Assembly: GCA_947305065.1 (NCBI GenBank)
Contig: CAMZCT010000004.1
Span: 1-64,000 of the forward strand
Reading direction: 5' to 3'
From: an uncultured Mycoplasmatota bacterium
Lineage (GTDB): Bacteria > Bacillota_I > Bacilli_A > RF39 > UBA660
Length of the DNA: 64,000 bases
Below the pieces are notes generated by a model. The model was not told the DNA's origin and did not search any database. It saw nothing but the letters and a program-made list of their open reading frames with translations. Shown here piece by piece: positions 19,330 through 30,474 of the stretch. Numbering within the stretch: position 1 is the stretch's first letter; the number at the start of each line of letters is the position of its first letter. A program made the translations under genes and the position numbers.

Positions 19330-19827
19330 ATGTTATATACAGATTTAGATGAATGTATTAATGTGTTAACTAAGTTGATTATAAATAAAACATTACATAA
19401 TATAGCAAATAATGTAGGGGGTCCATTTGGAGCCGGTGTTATACAAATAGTTGATTCTAAATATAGGATAGTAGCAGTTCAATCAAATGAAGTGTTATTA
19501 CGAGATGATCCAACTGCTCACTCAGAGATGTTGGCGATAAAAGAAGCGTGTAAAGTACTTGGTAAAAAAATGTTAGATGATTGTATATTAGTTACAACTT
19601 CTAGAAGTTGTCCAATGTGTTTAAGCGCTGCTATGTGGGCGAGAATACCAACAATTTATTATTCTGAGGATTATGATAAAGCTCATAAACATGGCTTTAT
19701 TGATGATGACATTTATGATTATATAAATGGTAGAAATCATATAATAAAAGAAGTAAGAATAAAAAATGAAGTGTGTGATAAATTGTTTGCAGAGTGGGAT
19801 AAAAAGACTGAAAAGGAGATGTATTAA
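19330..19827 (+). CDS. nucleoside deaminase (guanine deaminase-like)
   Basis: GGPFGAGVIQ, DPTAHSEMLAIKEA, TSRSCPMCLSAAMWARI. Confidence 0.88.
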   Translation: MLYTDLDECINVLTKLIINKTLHNIANNVGGPFGAGVIQIVDSKYRIVAVQSNEVLLRDDPTAHSEMLAIKEACKVLGKKMLDDCILVTTSRSCPMCLSAAMWARIPTIYYSEDYDKAHKHGFIDDDIYDYINGRNHIIKEVRIKNEVCDKLFAEWDKKTEKEMY

Positions 19828-20240
19828 TGAAAAAAATAGCAATTGTTGTTTTACTTATTGTTTTTTGCGTAGTATTTTTAACAGGTTGTTCAAAGAAAGA
19901 AAAAGAAGAAAAGAAAGTTGATAATACGATTAAAATAATTTTATATAAGACCGGAACAGAGGAGATAATTAGAGAAATAAATATAGTGAATACTGAAGCA
20001 ATTAATAAATTGAACGAATATTTAGCTAGTATTGAACCGCTTAAGGAAGAAGAAATGGTTAATTTGGTTTTGCCACAAGAGATTAGTATTATATATAATG
20101 ATAATGTTTCAGTAGGAATGCAAAAAGGAGAAGAAGAATATTGTTATTATATAAATAAGGAGAAAGGCATATCATCATTATCAAAAATTCCAGAGGGAAT
20201 GTATGAAATGGTAATAAAATTAGTAAATAATGGTAAGTAA
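19827..20240 (+). CDS. putative lipoprotein
   Basis: MKKIAIVVLLIVFCVVFLTGCSKK lipobox. Confidence 0.75.
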   Translation: MKKIAIVVLLIVFCVVFLTGCSKKEKEEKKVDNTIKIILYKTGTEEIIREINIVNTEAINKLNEYLASIEPLKEEEMVNLVLPQEISIIYNDNVSVGMQKGEEEYCYYINKEKGISSLSKIPEGMYEMVIKLVNNGK

Positions 20241-20289
20241 ATACTAAAAAAACTTGCTATTATTGAGTATTTCTGTTATATTATTCAGG

Positions 20290-20345
20290 AAGTTTAATCT
20301 TGGTTTAGAAACCTCCGAATCTTTACTAGGATAAACGGATATATT
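20290..20345 (+). promoter_or_regulatory. possible structured rpsO leader
   Basis: TCCG-a-ATC...GAT-aaa-CGGA hairpin just before the RBS of rpsO. Confidence 0.3.
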
Positions 20346-20363
20346 ATTGAAGGAGGAATTATA

Positions 20364-20633
20364 ATGGCTGTTTCAAAAGAGACTAAAGCTAAATTAGTTA
20401 AAAAATTTGGTAAGAATGAAAAAGATAGCGGAGCTACTGAAGTTCAAATCGCTATACTTACTGAAGAAATTAACAATCTAACTGAACATTTGAAAGAACA
20501 TACTCATGATTATCATTCAAAGAGAGGTCTTCAAATGATGGTTGGTAAAAGAAGAAGTTTACTAGATTATTTAAAGAACAATGATGTAGTAAGTTATAGA
20601 AAAACTATTGAAGCCCTTGGCTTAAGAAAATAG
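20364..20633 (+). CDS. rpsO: 30S ribosomal protein S15
   Basis: [50 protein letters not shown]. Confidence 0.97.
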   Translation: MAVSKETKAKLVKKFGKNEKDSGATEVQIAILTEEINNLTEHLKEHTHDYHSKRGLQMMVGKRRSLLDYLKNNDVVSYRKTIEALGLRK

Positions 20634-20687
20634 TTTTAAAAGTAGGCACTTGTTTTTAAGTGTCTTTTTTTAGGAAGGAAGATAGAA

Positions 20688-23006
20688 ATGAAGAAAATTT
20701 ATGAATTGGATTTTCTTGGTAAAAAGCTAACAATTGAAACCGGAGAATTAGCTAAACAAGCCAATGGGTCAGTTTTAGTAAGATATAATGATACTGTTGT
20801 TCTTACTGCTGCAGTTATGGGTCATAATGCTATAACTCAAGATTTTTTTCCATTAACTGTTTTGTATCAAGAAAAATTGTATTCTGTAGGTAAAATACCT
20901 GGAGGATTTATTAAAAGAGAAGGAAGACCTACTGATGCTTCAACATTGGCTGCAAGATTAATAGATAGACCTATTAGACCAATGTTCTCAGAAGGTTTTA
21001 GAAATGAAGTACAAGTAATTAATACTGTGTTATCAGTAGATCAAGATTGCTCAGCAGAAATGGCTGCAATGTTTGGGTCATCATTAGCACTAGGAATAAG
21101 TGATATACCATTCGATGGACCAATAGCTGGTGTTATAGTTGGTAAGATTGGTAAAGATTATATTATCAATCCAAGTGTTGAAGAAAATGAACAGTCTACT
21201 ATTCATTTAACAGTAGCTGGTACTAAAGATGCAATATGTATGGTAGAAGCTGGATCTAAAGAAGTTTCTGAAAAAGAAATGTTAGAAGCTTTGATGTTTG
21301 GACATGAACATATTAAAAAATTATGTGAATTCCAAGAAGAAATAATAAAAGATTGTGGCAAAGAAAAGATAGAAGTAGAGCTTGCTCATATTGAACCAGA
21401 GGTAGAAGAAGCAGTAAAAGAATTTGCTATGGATAAAATGTATGAAGCTTTATCTTCAAATAAAGGTACATTAGAAAAATATGCTGATGTTGATAAAGTT
21501 AAAGCTGATACCATGGAAAACTTTGCAGAAGTATATGGTGAATATGAAAACTGTGATGAGTTATTAGGACAAGTTAAAAAAGTTGTTGATAGTATTGAAG
21601 GTTTAGTAGTAAGAAGAATGATTACTATTGATAAAAAGAGAACTGATGGTCGTAAGATGGATGAGATTAGACCATTATCAGCAGCAATAGATTTATTACC
21701 TAGAACTCATGGTTCTGCTGTATTTACAAGAGGTGAAACACAAGCTCTTGCAACTACAACTTTAGGAAGTTTAGAGGAAAATCAAATACTAGATGGTTTA
21801 ACTTTAGAAGCTACTAAAAGATTTATGTTACATTATAACTTCCCTCAATTCTCAGTTGGTGAAGTTGGTAGATATGGTTCACCAGGACGTCGTGAAATTG
21901 GTCATGGTGCTTTAGGTGAAAGATCATTATTACAAGTAATGCCTGATGAAAAGGAATTCCCTTATACAGTTCGTGTTGTTTCAGAAATACTTGAATCAAA
22001 TGGTTCATCTTCACAAGCTACTATATGTGCTGGATGTTTATCATTAATGGCAGCAGGTGTACCAATTAAAGCTCCAGTAGCTGGTATAGCTATGGGATTA
22101 ATTACATCTGAAGATGGTAAGAAATATACTATTTTGACAGATATTCAAGGTTTAGAAGATCATATGGGAGATATGGACTTTAAAGTATCTGGAACAAGAC
22201 AAGGTATTACAGCATTACAAATGGATATTAAGATTAAGGGTGTAACTAAGAAAATATTAAAAGAAGCCCTAGATCAAGCTAAAGAAGCTAGAATGCAAAT
22301 ATTAGATGTTATGGAATCAGTAATACCTGAACCAAGAAAAGAATTATCTAAATATGCACCTAAGATAGAAATAATGCATATCGATCCAGAAAAGATTAAG
22401 GATGTAATTGGTAAAGGTGGAGAAATGATTACAAAGATCATTTTAGAATCTTCAAATGTAACATCTGTTAACGATATGAATGCTGTTAAAGTTGATCTAC
22501 AAGATGATGGAACAGTATTAATATATCATCAAGATAAAGATATAATTGCTAAGACTAAAGAAATGATTGAAGAAGTAGTTAGAGAAGTAGAATATGGGCA
22601 AATATATAATGGTACAATAGTTAAAGTTGAAGATTTTGGATGCTTTGTAGAATTATGGCCAGGATGTGAAGGACTTGTTCATGTTTCTCAACTAGCTTGG
22701 GATAGAGTAAATAAACCATCTGATTTATTTAAAGTTGGTGACGAAATCATTGTTAAGTCTTTAGGTTATGATAATAAGGGACGTTTAAATCTTTCTCGTA
22801 AAGAAGCTCTTCCTAAGCCTCAAAGAAGAGAAAAAGTTGAGAAAAAAGAAGAAAGAGAAGAAAAAAAGGAAGAAAAACAAGTTTCTGAAGGAGTAAAAGA
22901 AACTCTTAAAAAAGCTTTAAAAAAGGTAAAAGAAAAAGCCGAAGCAAAGAAAGAAGAAAAGGAAGAAAAACCTAAAAGAGGTAGAAAGAAAAAAGAAGAA
23001 CAGTAA
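20688..23006 (+). CDS. pnp: polyribonucleotide nucleotidyltransferase
   Basis: RNase PH repeats, KH ([11 protein letters not shown]), S1 domain. Confidence 0.97.
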   Translation: MKKIYELDFLGKKLTIETGELAKQANGSVLVRYNDTVVLTAAVMGHNAITQDFFPLTVLYQEKLYSVGKIPGGFIKREGRPTDASTLAARLIDRPIRPMFSEGFRNEVQVINTVLSVDQDCSAEMAAMFGSSLALGISDIPFDGPIAGVIVGKIGKDYIINPSVEENEQSTIHLTVAGTKDAICMVEAGSKEVSEKEMLEALMFGHEHIKKLCEFQEEIIKDCGKEKIEVELAHIEPEVEEAVKEFAMDKMYEALSSNKGTLEKYADVDKVKADTMENFAEVYGEYENCDELLGQVKKVVDSIEGLVVRRMITIDKKRTDGRKMDEIRPLSAAIDLLPRTHGSAVFTRGETQALATTTLGSLEENQILDGLTLEATKRFMLHYNFPQFSVGEVGRYGSPGRREIGHGALGERSLLQVMPDEKEFPYTVRVVSEILESNGSSSQATICAGCLSLMAAGVPIKAPVAGIAMGLITSEDGKKYTILTDIQGLEDHMGDMDFKVSGTRQGITALQMDIKIKGVTKKILKEALDQAKEARMQILDVMESVIPEPRKELSKYAPKIEIMHIDPEKIKDVIGKGGEMITKIILESSNVTSVNDMNAVKVDLQDDGTVLIYHQDKDIIAKTKEMIEEVVREVEYGQIYNGTIVKVEDFGCFVELWPGCEGLVHVSQLAWDRVNKPSDLFKVGDEIIVKSLGYDNKGRLNLSRKEALPKPQRREKVEKKEEREEKKEEKQVSEGVKETLKKALKKVKEKAEAKKEEKEEKPKRGRKKKEEQ

Positions 23007-23018
23007 TAAAATTTAAAG

Positions 23019-23045
23019 GTGTAGACAATTGTCTACATTTTTTTT
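23019..23045 (+). terminator. rho-independent terminator
   Basis: GTAGACAATTGTCTAC followed by T-run. Confidence 0.75.
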
Positions 23046-23069
23046 GATATTAATATATAATATTAAAAA

Positions 23070-23660
23070 GATGCTCTTAATGAAATGTTATTTGATGCAA
23101 ATGTAAATACTAATGATTCATCAGCAAAAAACAAAATTGATACTTGGTATAGAAATAATCTTTTAAATACTAATTATGAACAATATTTGGAGGATACTGT
23201 ATACTGTAATAATAGACTTGTTGCCGATTATGGTAATTGGTCGCCTAATAATAGTAATACAAAATGGGGGATGTATTATGCGACGTATAGTAATCGTATG
23301 AAACCAGCTGATTTAACTTGTCCTAATGAAAGAGATAGATTTACGGTTAGTTCTAGTATTGGTAATGGAATGTTAACATATCCTATTGGGATGTTAACAG
23401 CTCCAGAAGCTTTTTTAGCTAATGATGGTAACCAAGCTAATTCATATTTAAAATCTAGTAATACGTTCTTTACTATGTCACCGTCTACTTTTTATCGTGA
23501 TAATCAATCTGCGATAGCAATATCCCCAAGTGGTGTTTATAATGAGAGTGCTTTGGTATGGTATGGCTATGGATTAAGACCGGTTATCTCTTTGAAACCA
23601 GATGTGGAAATTGCTTCTGGTACGGGAACGATACTAGACCCATATATATTGAAGGATTAG
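23070..23660 (+). pseudogene. 5'-truncated copy of the surface protein encoded at 23813
   Basis: aligns with the C-terminal third of the downstream ORF (IDTWYRNNLL...LEDTVYCNNR / IDIWYMENLA...LEDTVFCNAR; GLRPVISLKPDVEIASGTGTILDPYIL); lacks signal/TM region. Confidence 0.65.
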
Positions 23661-23812
23661 TATATTGATATATTTATTGAGATAAAATTGAAAGTTCGAT
23701 TAAGAACTTTCTTTTTAAAATACTTTTTTGTTTATGATTGTACCATTGAATAAGAATAATATAGTAAATTATTATTTCTTTTGTTATAATTCTTATAGTA
23801 GGAGTATTAGAC

Positions 23813-25780
23813 ATGAAGTTACGAAAAAGAAGAAAATTCGTTAATCATAGAAAAAGAATTATGTACTTTTCTTTATTTTTTGTGTTGTTATTTATTTCGG
23901 TTGGATATGCTTATTTGAGTGCAACTCTATCTATTACTGGTCATACAGAAATAAGTGCTAATACTTGGGATATTCATTTTGAAAATTTAACAGTTACTCA
24001 AGGTAGTGTAAATGCTACAACACCTGCGGCTATACAAAGTAATACGACTAGTATTAATTATTCAGTAGAACTAGGTATGCCTGGAGACTTCTATGAATTT
24101 GAAGTTGATATAGTAAATAGTGGAACACTACCTGGTAAGGTTTCTATAGTAAATATACAGGGAATTGCTTCTGGACTAGAACAATATATAGAAACTTCTG
24201 TTGAATATAGTTATGGAATTCCTGTAAGTGTTGATGATATATTGAATTCTAATTCTAGAAAAAGGATAATAGTTAGAGTTGCTTATACAGATGATTTAAA
24301 TAATTTACCGGGTAGTAATATATCATTGGATTTAGTGTTTAGCATTGATTTTAATCAAACGAATCAAAATGTAAATAGTGCTGCTGGTTTTTTACAAAAC
24401 TTATTAACTGAAGGTAATACATGTATTGTTAAATACGAAGGACAGGTAACGGATAGTGTAGGAATTACTAAAACAGCAACAAATGTTTATTATGATAGAT
24501 GTTTAGATAAAAGAAATGTTATATTTGGCGGATTTTGTTGGCAGATAATACGTAGTACGGAGACTGGTGGACTTAAGATGATTTATAATGGAGAACCGGT
24601 AAATGGAGAATGTAATTCGTCAAGAGCGGATCATAAAGGAATAGTTCAAGTAGATAGAACTGATGATGATTTAGGTGCACAATATATGTATGGAAGTTCA
24701 TATACTTATGATACAACAACAGGTGAATTTACTCTTTTAGATACAACTACTGGTACTTTCAGTGAATCAAATTATGATGATTATGTAGGAAAGTACACAT
24801 GTAAAAACTTAACAGGTACTTGTGATACTATTTATTATGTTTTAATTCATTTTTACAATGCTTATGCTTATGTTATATCTTATGAAATTGCTGATACCAA
24901 TTATGCTGGAATAGGAAAAAGTGCTTACAATGGTAATACGATATTTCCAGGAGAGGTTGGATATATGTTAAACAAATATTATGATCGACTTAGTGGTTCT
25001 CCAACGAGTGAATCATTAATGGGAAATGATGTTTCATATTCCAATGGTGTTTATACTTTACTTCCAGCAAGTGGTGAATCAGTTCTTGGAACAACAAAAG
25101 ATAATAATCATCATTATACCTGTGATAATACAACTGGGACGTGCAGTACTGTAAGATTCTATTATTATGAAGATAATTATATAGAATTAAATGGGGAAGC
25201 GAACATTGAAGATACTGTAGATGGTATGTTGAAAGTTAATAGATATAATTCTGTTGCAAAATCAATTATAGATATTTGGTATATGGAAAATTTGGCAAAT
25301 GAAACAGATAAGTTAGAAGATACAGTATTTTGTAATGCTAGGGATATAATAAATCAAGCTACAACTGGATGGAATAAAAATGGTGATTTAAGTACATATA
25401 TGTATTTTAGAAATTCTGTTGATAATGGGGATATAACTTGTCCTAATGTAACCGATCAATTTGCTGTAGGTAATAATCTTGCTAAATTAACCTACCCGGT
25501 GGCTCTAACTATGCATGAAGATTTATATAATTTAGTAGATGGTCTTCCGTTTGGAGAGGGTGAACAATATGTTGCAACTAATGATTGGTGGATGACTATG
25601 TCTCCTAGACATTATGACTTGTATTATCCTTATATTCTTTCAGTGTATAATGAGGGACAAATGTCAAGTTATGGTACTGTAGCTACTGAACTTAGTATAC
25701 GACCTGTTGTTTCTCTTTCACATCAAACACGTATTGTATCGGGAACTGGTTCTGAGGCAGATCCATGGATAGTTGAATAA
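23813..25780 (+). CDS. exported surface protein with TasA/SipW-substrate-like N-terminus
   Basis: basic N-terminus + TM (ISVGYAYLSATLSITG) and C-terminal LSIRPVVSLSHQTRIVSGTGSEADPWIVE repeat-type domain. Confidence 0.7.
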   Translation: MKLRKRRKFVNHRKRIMYFSLFFVLLFISVGYAYLSATLSITGHTEISANTWDIHFENLTVTQGSVNATTPAAIQSNTTSINYSVELGMPGDFYEFEVDIVNSGTLPGKVSIVNIQGIASGLEQYIETSVEYSYGIPVSVDDILNSNSRKRIIVRVAYTDDLNNLPGSNISLDLVFSIDFNQTNQNVNSAAGFLQNLLTEGNTCIVKYEGQVTDSVGITKTATNVYYDRCLDKRNVIFGGFCWQIIRSTETGGLKMIYNGEPVNGECNSSRADHKGIVQVDRTDDDLGAQYMYGSSYTYDTTTGEFTLLDTTTGTFSESNYDDYVGKYTCKNLTGTCDTIYYVLIHFYNAYAYVISYEIADTNYAGIGKSAYNGNTIFPGEVGYMLNKYYDRLSGSPTSESLMGNDVSYSNGVYTLLPASGESVLGTTKDNNHHYTCDNTTGTCSTVRFYYYEDNYIELNGEANIEDTVDGMLKVNRYNSVAKSIIDIWYMENLANETDKLEDTVFCNARDIINQATTGWNKNGDLSTYMYFRNSVDNGDITCPNVTDQFAVGNNLAKLTYPVALTMHEDLYNLVDGLPFGEGEQYVATNDWWMTMSPRHYDLYYPYILSVYNEGQMSSYGTVATELSIRPVVSLSHQTRIVSGTGSEADPWIVE

Positions 25781-25858
25781 TATATCTATTGATTAAAAAT
25801 AAAATAGGTATTATAATTAGATAGTTCGATAACGAACTATCTTTTTTGGAGGGATAAT

Positions 25859-26293
25859 ATGCATGACGAATCTATTATGTTAGTTTTAAAGAAAACTAAT
25901 AAAAAAATAATAAAAATGTTATCTAATAGATATAAAGAAATGAATTTAGATATTACTCCTAATCAAAGTAAAATACTAATGTTTATTTATAATAATAAAG
26001 AGGTAGAAGCGAAGGAAATAGGAGATAGAGTACATACTAATAAGTCATCTTTATCTAAAGTATTAAATAATTTAGAAAATAAAGGTTATATTACAAGAAC
26101 TGGAGATAAAGATGATACAAGAAAGAAAATAATTAGACTTGCAAATAAGGGGTTAAAAGTTGTAGAAATAATTGAAAGTGATGCTATGATAATTGGTAAA
26201 GAATTAATGAAGGGGATTAATAAAGAAGAATATAGTACTTTTAAGAGTGTTTTAGAGAAAGTTGAAGACAATATAGAAAGGATGACAGTATGA
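25859..26293 (+). CDS. MarR family transcriptional regulator
   Basis: winged helix; LENKGYITRTGDKDDTRKKIIRLANKG. Confidence 0.9.
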   Translation: MHDESIMLVLKKTNKKIIKMLSNRYKEMNLDITPNQSKILMFIYNNKEVEAKEIGDRVHTNKSSLSKVLNNLENKGYITRTGDKDDTRKKIIRLANKGLKVVEIIESDAMIIGKELMKGINKEEYSTFKSVLEKVEDNIERMTV

Positions 26294-28050
26294 TAAAACT
26301 ATTTAAAAACTTAGAGAAGAAAGATCTATTAATTGCTTTAATCATTGTAATATTAGTAATATTCTCAGTATTTCTAGATTTAAAAATGCCAGAATATATG
26401 AGTGATATAACAGTACTTGTGCAAACTGATGGTAGTACAATGAAAGAAATATTGGTTGCTGGCGCTCACATGATGGCTTGTGCATTTGGTAGCTTGTTTT
26501 GTACGATAGTAGTTGGTTACTTTTCTTCATTATTATCGGCTAGATTTTCTAGAACAATTAGAAGAAAATTATTTGCTAAAGTTGAAGATTTTGGTTTAGC
26601 AGAAATTAAAAAGTTTCATACTAGTAGTTTAATAACACGTACAACTAATGATGTAACTCAAATAGAAATGTTGGTAGCTATGGGATTACAATTACTAATC
26701 AAGTCACCAGTAATGGCAGTTTGGGCTTTAATGAAGATAATTGGTAAGAGTGCAGCATTAAGTTCTGTTACGGCGATAGGTGTAGTAATAATAGTTATTA
26801 CTAATTTGATAATTATAAGTATTGTTACACCAAGATTCGTTAAAATACAAAAACTTACAGATAATATAAATGGGGTAACTAGAGAAAATATTACTGGTAT
26901 TAGAGTAATAAGGGCATTTAATGCAGAAAAGTTTGAACAAAAACGTTTTGATAATGTTAATGATAAATTAACGGGTATTCATTTAAAAATCACAAGAACT
27001 TTTGCTTTAATGGATCCAATAATGAATTTTGTGATGCATTTTCAACATCTAGCTATATATGTAGTTGGAGCAATACTAATTATGTCAGCTGGACTTTTTG
27101 ATAAAATTACAATATTCAGTAATATGGTCGTTTTCTCTTCTTGGGGAATTCAAGTAATTATATCATTCTTAATGTTAACGATGATATTTATGATCTTACC
27201 ACGTGCTAGAGTTTCAGCAATGCGTATAAATGAGGTGTTAGAAGAAGAAGTATCTGTTAAATCTGGTGGATTCTCTGGTAATACAGGTGAAAAAGGAACA
27301 GTTGAATTTAAAAATGTTAGTTTCAAATATCCAGATGCTGATGAATATGTCTTAAAAGATATATCATTTAAAGCTAATAAAGGAGAAACTGTAGCTTTTA
27401 TAGGTTCTACTGGTTCAGGTAAATCAACTTTAATTAATTTAATACCAAGATTATATGATGTGACTGATGGAGAAGTATTAGTAGATGGAGTAAATGTTAA
27501 AGAATATAAATTAGAAGCATTAAATAATAAGATAGGTTATATACCACAAACGGCAGTAATGTTTACTGGATCTGTAAAAGAAAATGTAGCATATGGAGAT
27601 AATGGTCGAGAAAAACCATCTTTAGATAAAATAAAAGGTGCTATTAGAGTAGCTCAAGCTAAAGAATTTGTGGAAAAAATGGATGATAAATATGAAGCTC
27701 ATATTGCTCGTGGAGGAACAAATGTATCTGGTGGTCAGAAACAAAGATTATCTATTGCTAGAGCAATAGCTAGAGATCCAGAAATTTATATATTTGATGA
27801 TTCTTTCTCAGCATTAGATTATAAAACTGATGCTACACTTAGAAAAGAACTAAAAAAATATACTAAAGAAGCAACTAGTATGATTGTAGCTCAAAGAATA
27901 GGTACAATAATGAATGCTGATAAAATAGTAGTATTAGATAAAGGTAAATGTGTGGGGGTTGGAACACATAAAGAGTTACTTAAGACTTGTAAGGTGTATA
28001 AAGAAATAGCCTTATCACAACTTAGTGAGGAGGAATTAAATAATGCATAG
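26290..28050 (+). CDS. ABC transporter ATP-binding protein/permease (multidrug type)
   Basis: GSTGSGKSTLINLIPRLYD, VSGGQKQRLSIARAI. Confidence 0.95.
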   Translation: MIKLFKNLEKKDLLIALIIVILVIFSVFLDLKMPEYMSDITVLVQTDGSTMKEILVAGAHMMACAFGSLFCTIVVGYFSSLLSARFSRTIRRKLFAKVEDFGLAEIKKFHTSSLITRTTNDVTQIEMLVAMGLQLLIKSPVMAVWALMKIIGKSAALSSVTAIGVVIIVITNLIIISIVTPRFVKIQKLTDNINGVTRENITGIRVIRAFNAEKFEQKRFDNVNDKLTGIHLKITRTFALMDPIMNFVMHFQHLAIYVVGAILIMSAGLFDKITIFSNMVVFSSWGIQVIISFLMLTMIFMILPRARVSAMRINEVLEEEVSVKSGGFSGNTGEKGTVEFKNVSFKYPDADEYVLKDISFKANKGETVAFIGSTGSGKSTLINLIPRLYDVTDGEVLVDGVNVKEYKLEALNNKIGYIPQTAVMFTGSVKENVAYGDNGREKPSLDKIKGAIRVAQAKEFVEKMDDKYEAHIARGGTNVSGGQKQRLSIARAIARDPEIYIFDDSFSALDYKTDATLRKELKKYTKEATSMIVAQRIGTIMNADKIVVLDKGKCVGVGTHKELLKTCKVYKEIALSQLSEEELNNA

Positions 28051-30088
28051 ACAAAGAGAAGTAGAAAAAGTAAATGATTTTAAAGGAACGGTATTACGTT
28101 TATTTAAAAACTTAGATAAATGGAGAATACCACTAATAATATCAATATTCTTGGCGATGTTGGCAGCTATATTATCTACTATTGGTCCTAACAAACTTGC
28201 TGATGTTACTGATGTAATTACAGGGGGAATTAAACCTCGTACAGAATATATAGAAAAGATAACGAAAGAAATATATCTAAATAGTAATTTAATGACTTTG
28301 AATGTTGATTATAAAGAATTAACTAAGAAAGATAAATTAGAATTAGTAAATGAATTTAAATTTGAAGGGGTAACAATTACTAAAGAAGATCAAGTAGTAT
28401 TCTTAGATATTTTAAGTACAATGGATAAGGATAATGTTGATGAAAAATCTTTAGCTAAGTTAGATAAAGTACCTAAATCTATTAAAGGCTTTATTGAACC
28501 TAAAATGGATACACAAGAGCTTAGATATAGAGCAATAGTACTTGGAGTAATATATTTACTTAATTCCATATTTACATATGCTGAAGGAGTTATAATGGCA
28601 TATGTAGGAATAGGTTATTCAAAGAAATTAAGAAAAGATATTAGTGGTAAAATAAATAGATTACCATTAAAATATTTTGATACTCATGAAACAGGAGATG
28701 TATTATCACGTGTTACAAATGATGTTGATACGATAGGTATTAATATGAGTAATGATATTACTTCTTTAGTAAGTAATGGAACTTTGTTCTTAGGTTCCAT
28801 AGTTATGATGTTTGTTACTAATTATATAATGGCTTTAACTGCAATAGCTTCTAGTATACTTGGATTTATTTTGTCATTTATACTACTAAAAATAAGTCAA
28901 AAATATTTTGTAAGGCGTCAGAAAGAACTAGGAGATTTAAATGGTCATATAGAAGAAATATATTCTGGTCATAATGTAGTAAAAGCTTATAATGGTGAAA
29001 AAGAAGCAATGGAAGAATTTGATCGTATTAATAATAATCTTTATGATTGTAATAGAAAGAGTCAATTCTTATCGGGTATTATGCAACCAATTATGCATTT
29101 TATAGGTAATTTTGGTTATGTGGCTGTATGTGTTGTGGGAGCAATACTAGTTATGAATGGTAAAACAACTTTTGGAGTTATAGTAGCATTTATGATATAT
29201 GTAAGATTATTTACAAATCCGTTGTCTAGAATAGCTCAAGCTATGACAACTTTACAGTCTATAGCAGCAGCTGGAGAACGTGTATTTGAATTTATGGATG
29301 AAGAAGAATTAAGTGATGAATCTAATTTAAATGAAAAACTATCTAGAAAAAAAGCTAAAGGAAATATTGAATTTAAAAATGTTAGATTCGGTTATAAAGA
29401 AGATAGAGTTATTATTAAGAACTTTAGTGCTGATGTTAAATCTGGTCAAAAAATAGCAATAGTTGGACCAACTGGTGCTGGTAAAACAACTATGGTAAAC
29501 TTACTTATGAAGTTTTATGAAATAAATGATGGAGATATCTTGATTGATGGAAAATCTATTAAAGAATTAAAAAGAGAGAATATACATGATTTATTTGTAA
29601 TGGTATTACAGGATACTTGGTTATTTGATGGAACTATTAAAGAAAATATTAAGTTTAATAGAAAAAATATCTCTGATGAAGAAATATGGGATGTATGTAA
29701 AGTAGTGGGAATAGATCATTTTATAAAAACTCTTCCTAATGGATTAGATTCTGACGTAGGAGATAACAATACGATATCTTCTGGACAGAAACAGTTATTA
29801 ACTATTGCAAGAGGTATGTTAGAAAATGCCCCATTTCTAATCTTGGATGAAGCAACTAGTAATGTTGATACAAGAACAGAAGAATTAGTGCAAAAAGCAA
29901 TGGATAAATTAACGGAAGGAAGAACTTCATTTATAATTGCACATAGATTATCAACAATCAAAAATGCAGATCTGATACTTGTTATGGATAATGGTAATAT
30001 TATTGAACAAGGTACACATAATGAACTTATGAAGAAAAAAGATGGTTTCTATGCTAAATTATATAATAGTCAGTTCGAAATAAACTAA
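28043..30088 (+). CDS. ABC transporter ATP-binding protein/permease, partner subunit
   Basis: GPTGAGKTTMVNLLMKFY, ISSGQKQLLTIARGM; overlaps preceding gene. Confidence 0.95.
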   Translation: MHRQREVEKVNDFKGTVLRLFKNLDKWRIPLIISIFLAMLAAILSTIGPNKLADVTDVITGGIKPRTEYIEKITKEIYLNSNLMTLNVDYKELTKKDKLELVNEFKFEGVTITKEDQVVFLDILSTMDKDNVDEKSLAKLDKVPKSIKGFIEPKMDTQELRYRAIVLGVIYLLNSIFTYAEGVIMAYVGIGYSKKLRKDISGKINRLPLKYFDTHETGDVLSRVTNDVDTIGINMSNDITSLVSNGTLFLGSIVMMFVTNYIMALTAIASSILGFILSFILLKISQKYFVRRQKELGDLNGHIEEIYSGHNVVKAYNGEKEAMEEFDRINNNLYDCNRKSQFLSGIMQPIMHFIGNFGYVAVCVVGAILVMNGKTTFGVIVAFMIYVRLFTNPLSRIAQAMTTLQSIAAAGERVFEFMDEEELSDESNLNEKLSRKKAKGNIEFKNVRFGYKEDRVIIKNFSADVKSGQKIAIVGPTGAGKTTMVNLLMKFYEINDGDILIDGKSIKELKRENIHDLFVMVLQDTWLFDGTIKENIKFNRKNISDEEIWDVCKVVGIDHFIKTLPNGLDSDVGDNNTISSGQKQLLTIARGMLENAPFLILDEATSNVDTRTEELVQKAMDKLTEGRTSFIIAHRLSTIKNADLILVMDNGNIIEQGTHNELMKKKDGFYAKLYNSQFEIN

Positions 30089-30115
30089 AGACTTTGGTCT
30101 TTAGTTTTTATTTTT
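30085..30115 (+). terminator. rho-independent terminator
   Basis: CTAAAGAC-tttg-GTCTTTAG TTTTTATTTTT. Confidence 0.85.
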
Positions 30116-30182
30116 GCTTATAAATAATATGTGTAGAAAAATATAAATAATTATGGTACTATTTTAGTGAGAGTGATAGTAT

Positions 30183-30413
30183 ATGGGTGAAAAAGAGTTT
30201 ATTGATGGGGAAAGAGAGATAAGAAAAAAATATGATTTGTTATTATTAGTTGAATTATTAAATTTTTATTATAAGAATACAGATAGATTTGAAGTTAAGA
30301 ATGTGGTTAATAGTTTACATGATGCGGTAATATATGACTATAAAGAAAAGGAAGAATTAATAGAAGAAGCTAAAAAGATAGTAAAGGAAAAATATGGTAT
30401 AGAATTGGACTAA
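30183..30413 (+). CDS. hypothetical protein
   Basis: 76 aa ORF. Confidence 0.6.
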   Translation: MGEKEFIDGEREIRKKYDLLLLVELLNFYYKNTDRFEVKNVVNSLHDAVIYDYKEKEELIEEAKKIVKEKYGIELD

Positions 30414-30474
30414 GAAAGTAAAAGTTGAACTTTCTTTTTTTTGTGATACAATATCTTTTGTCAGTGGTGAGAAT

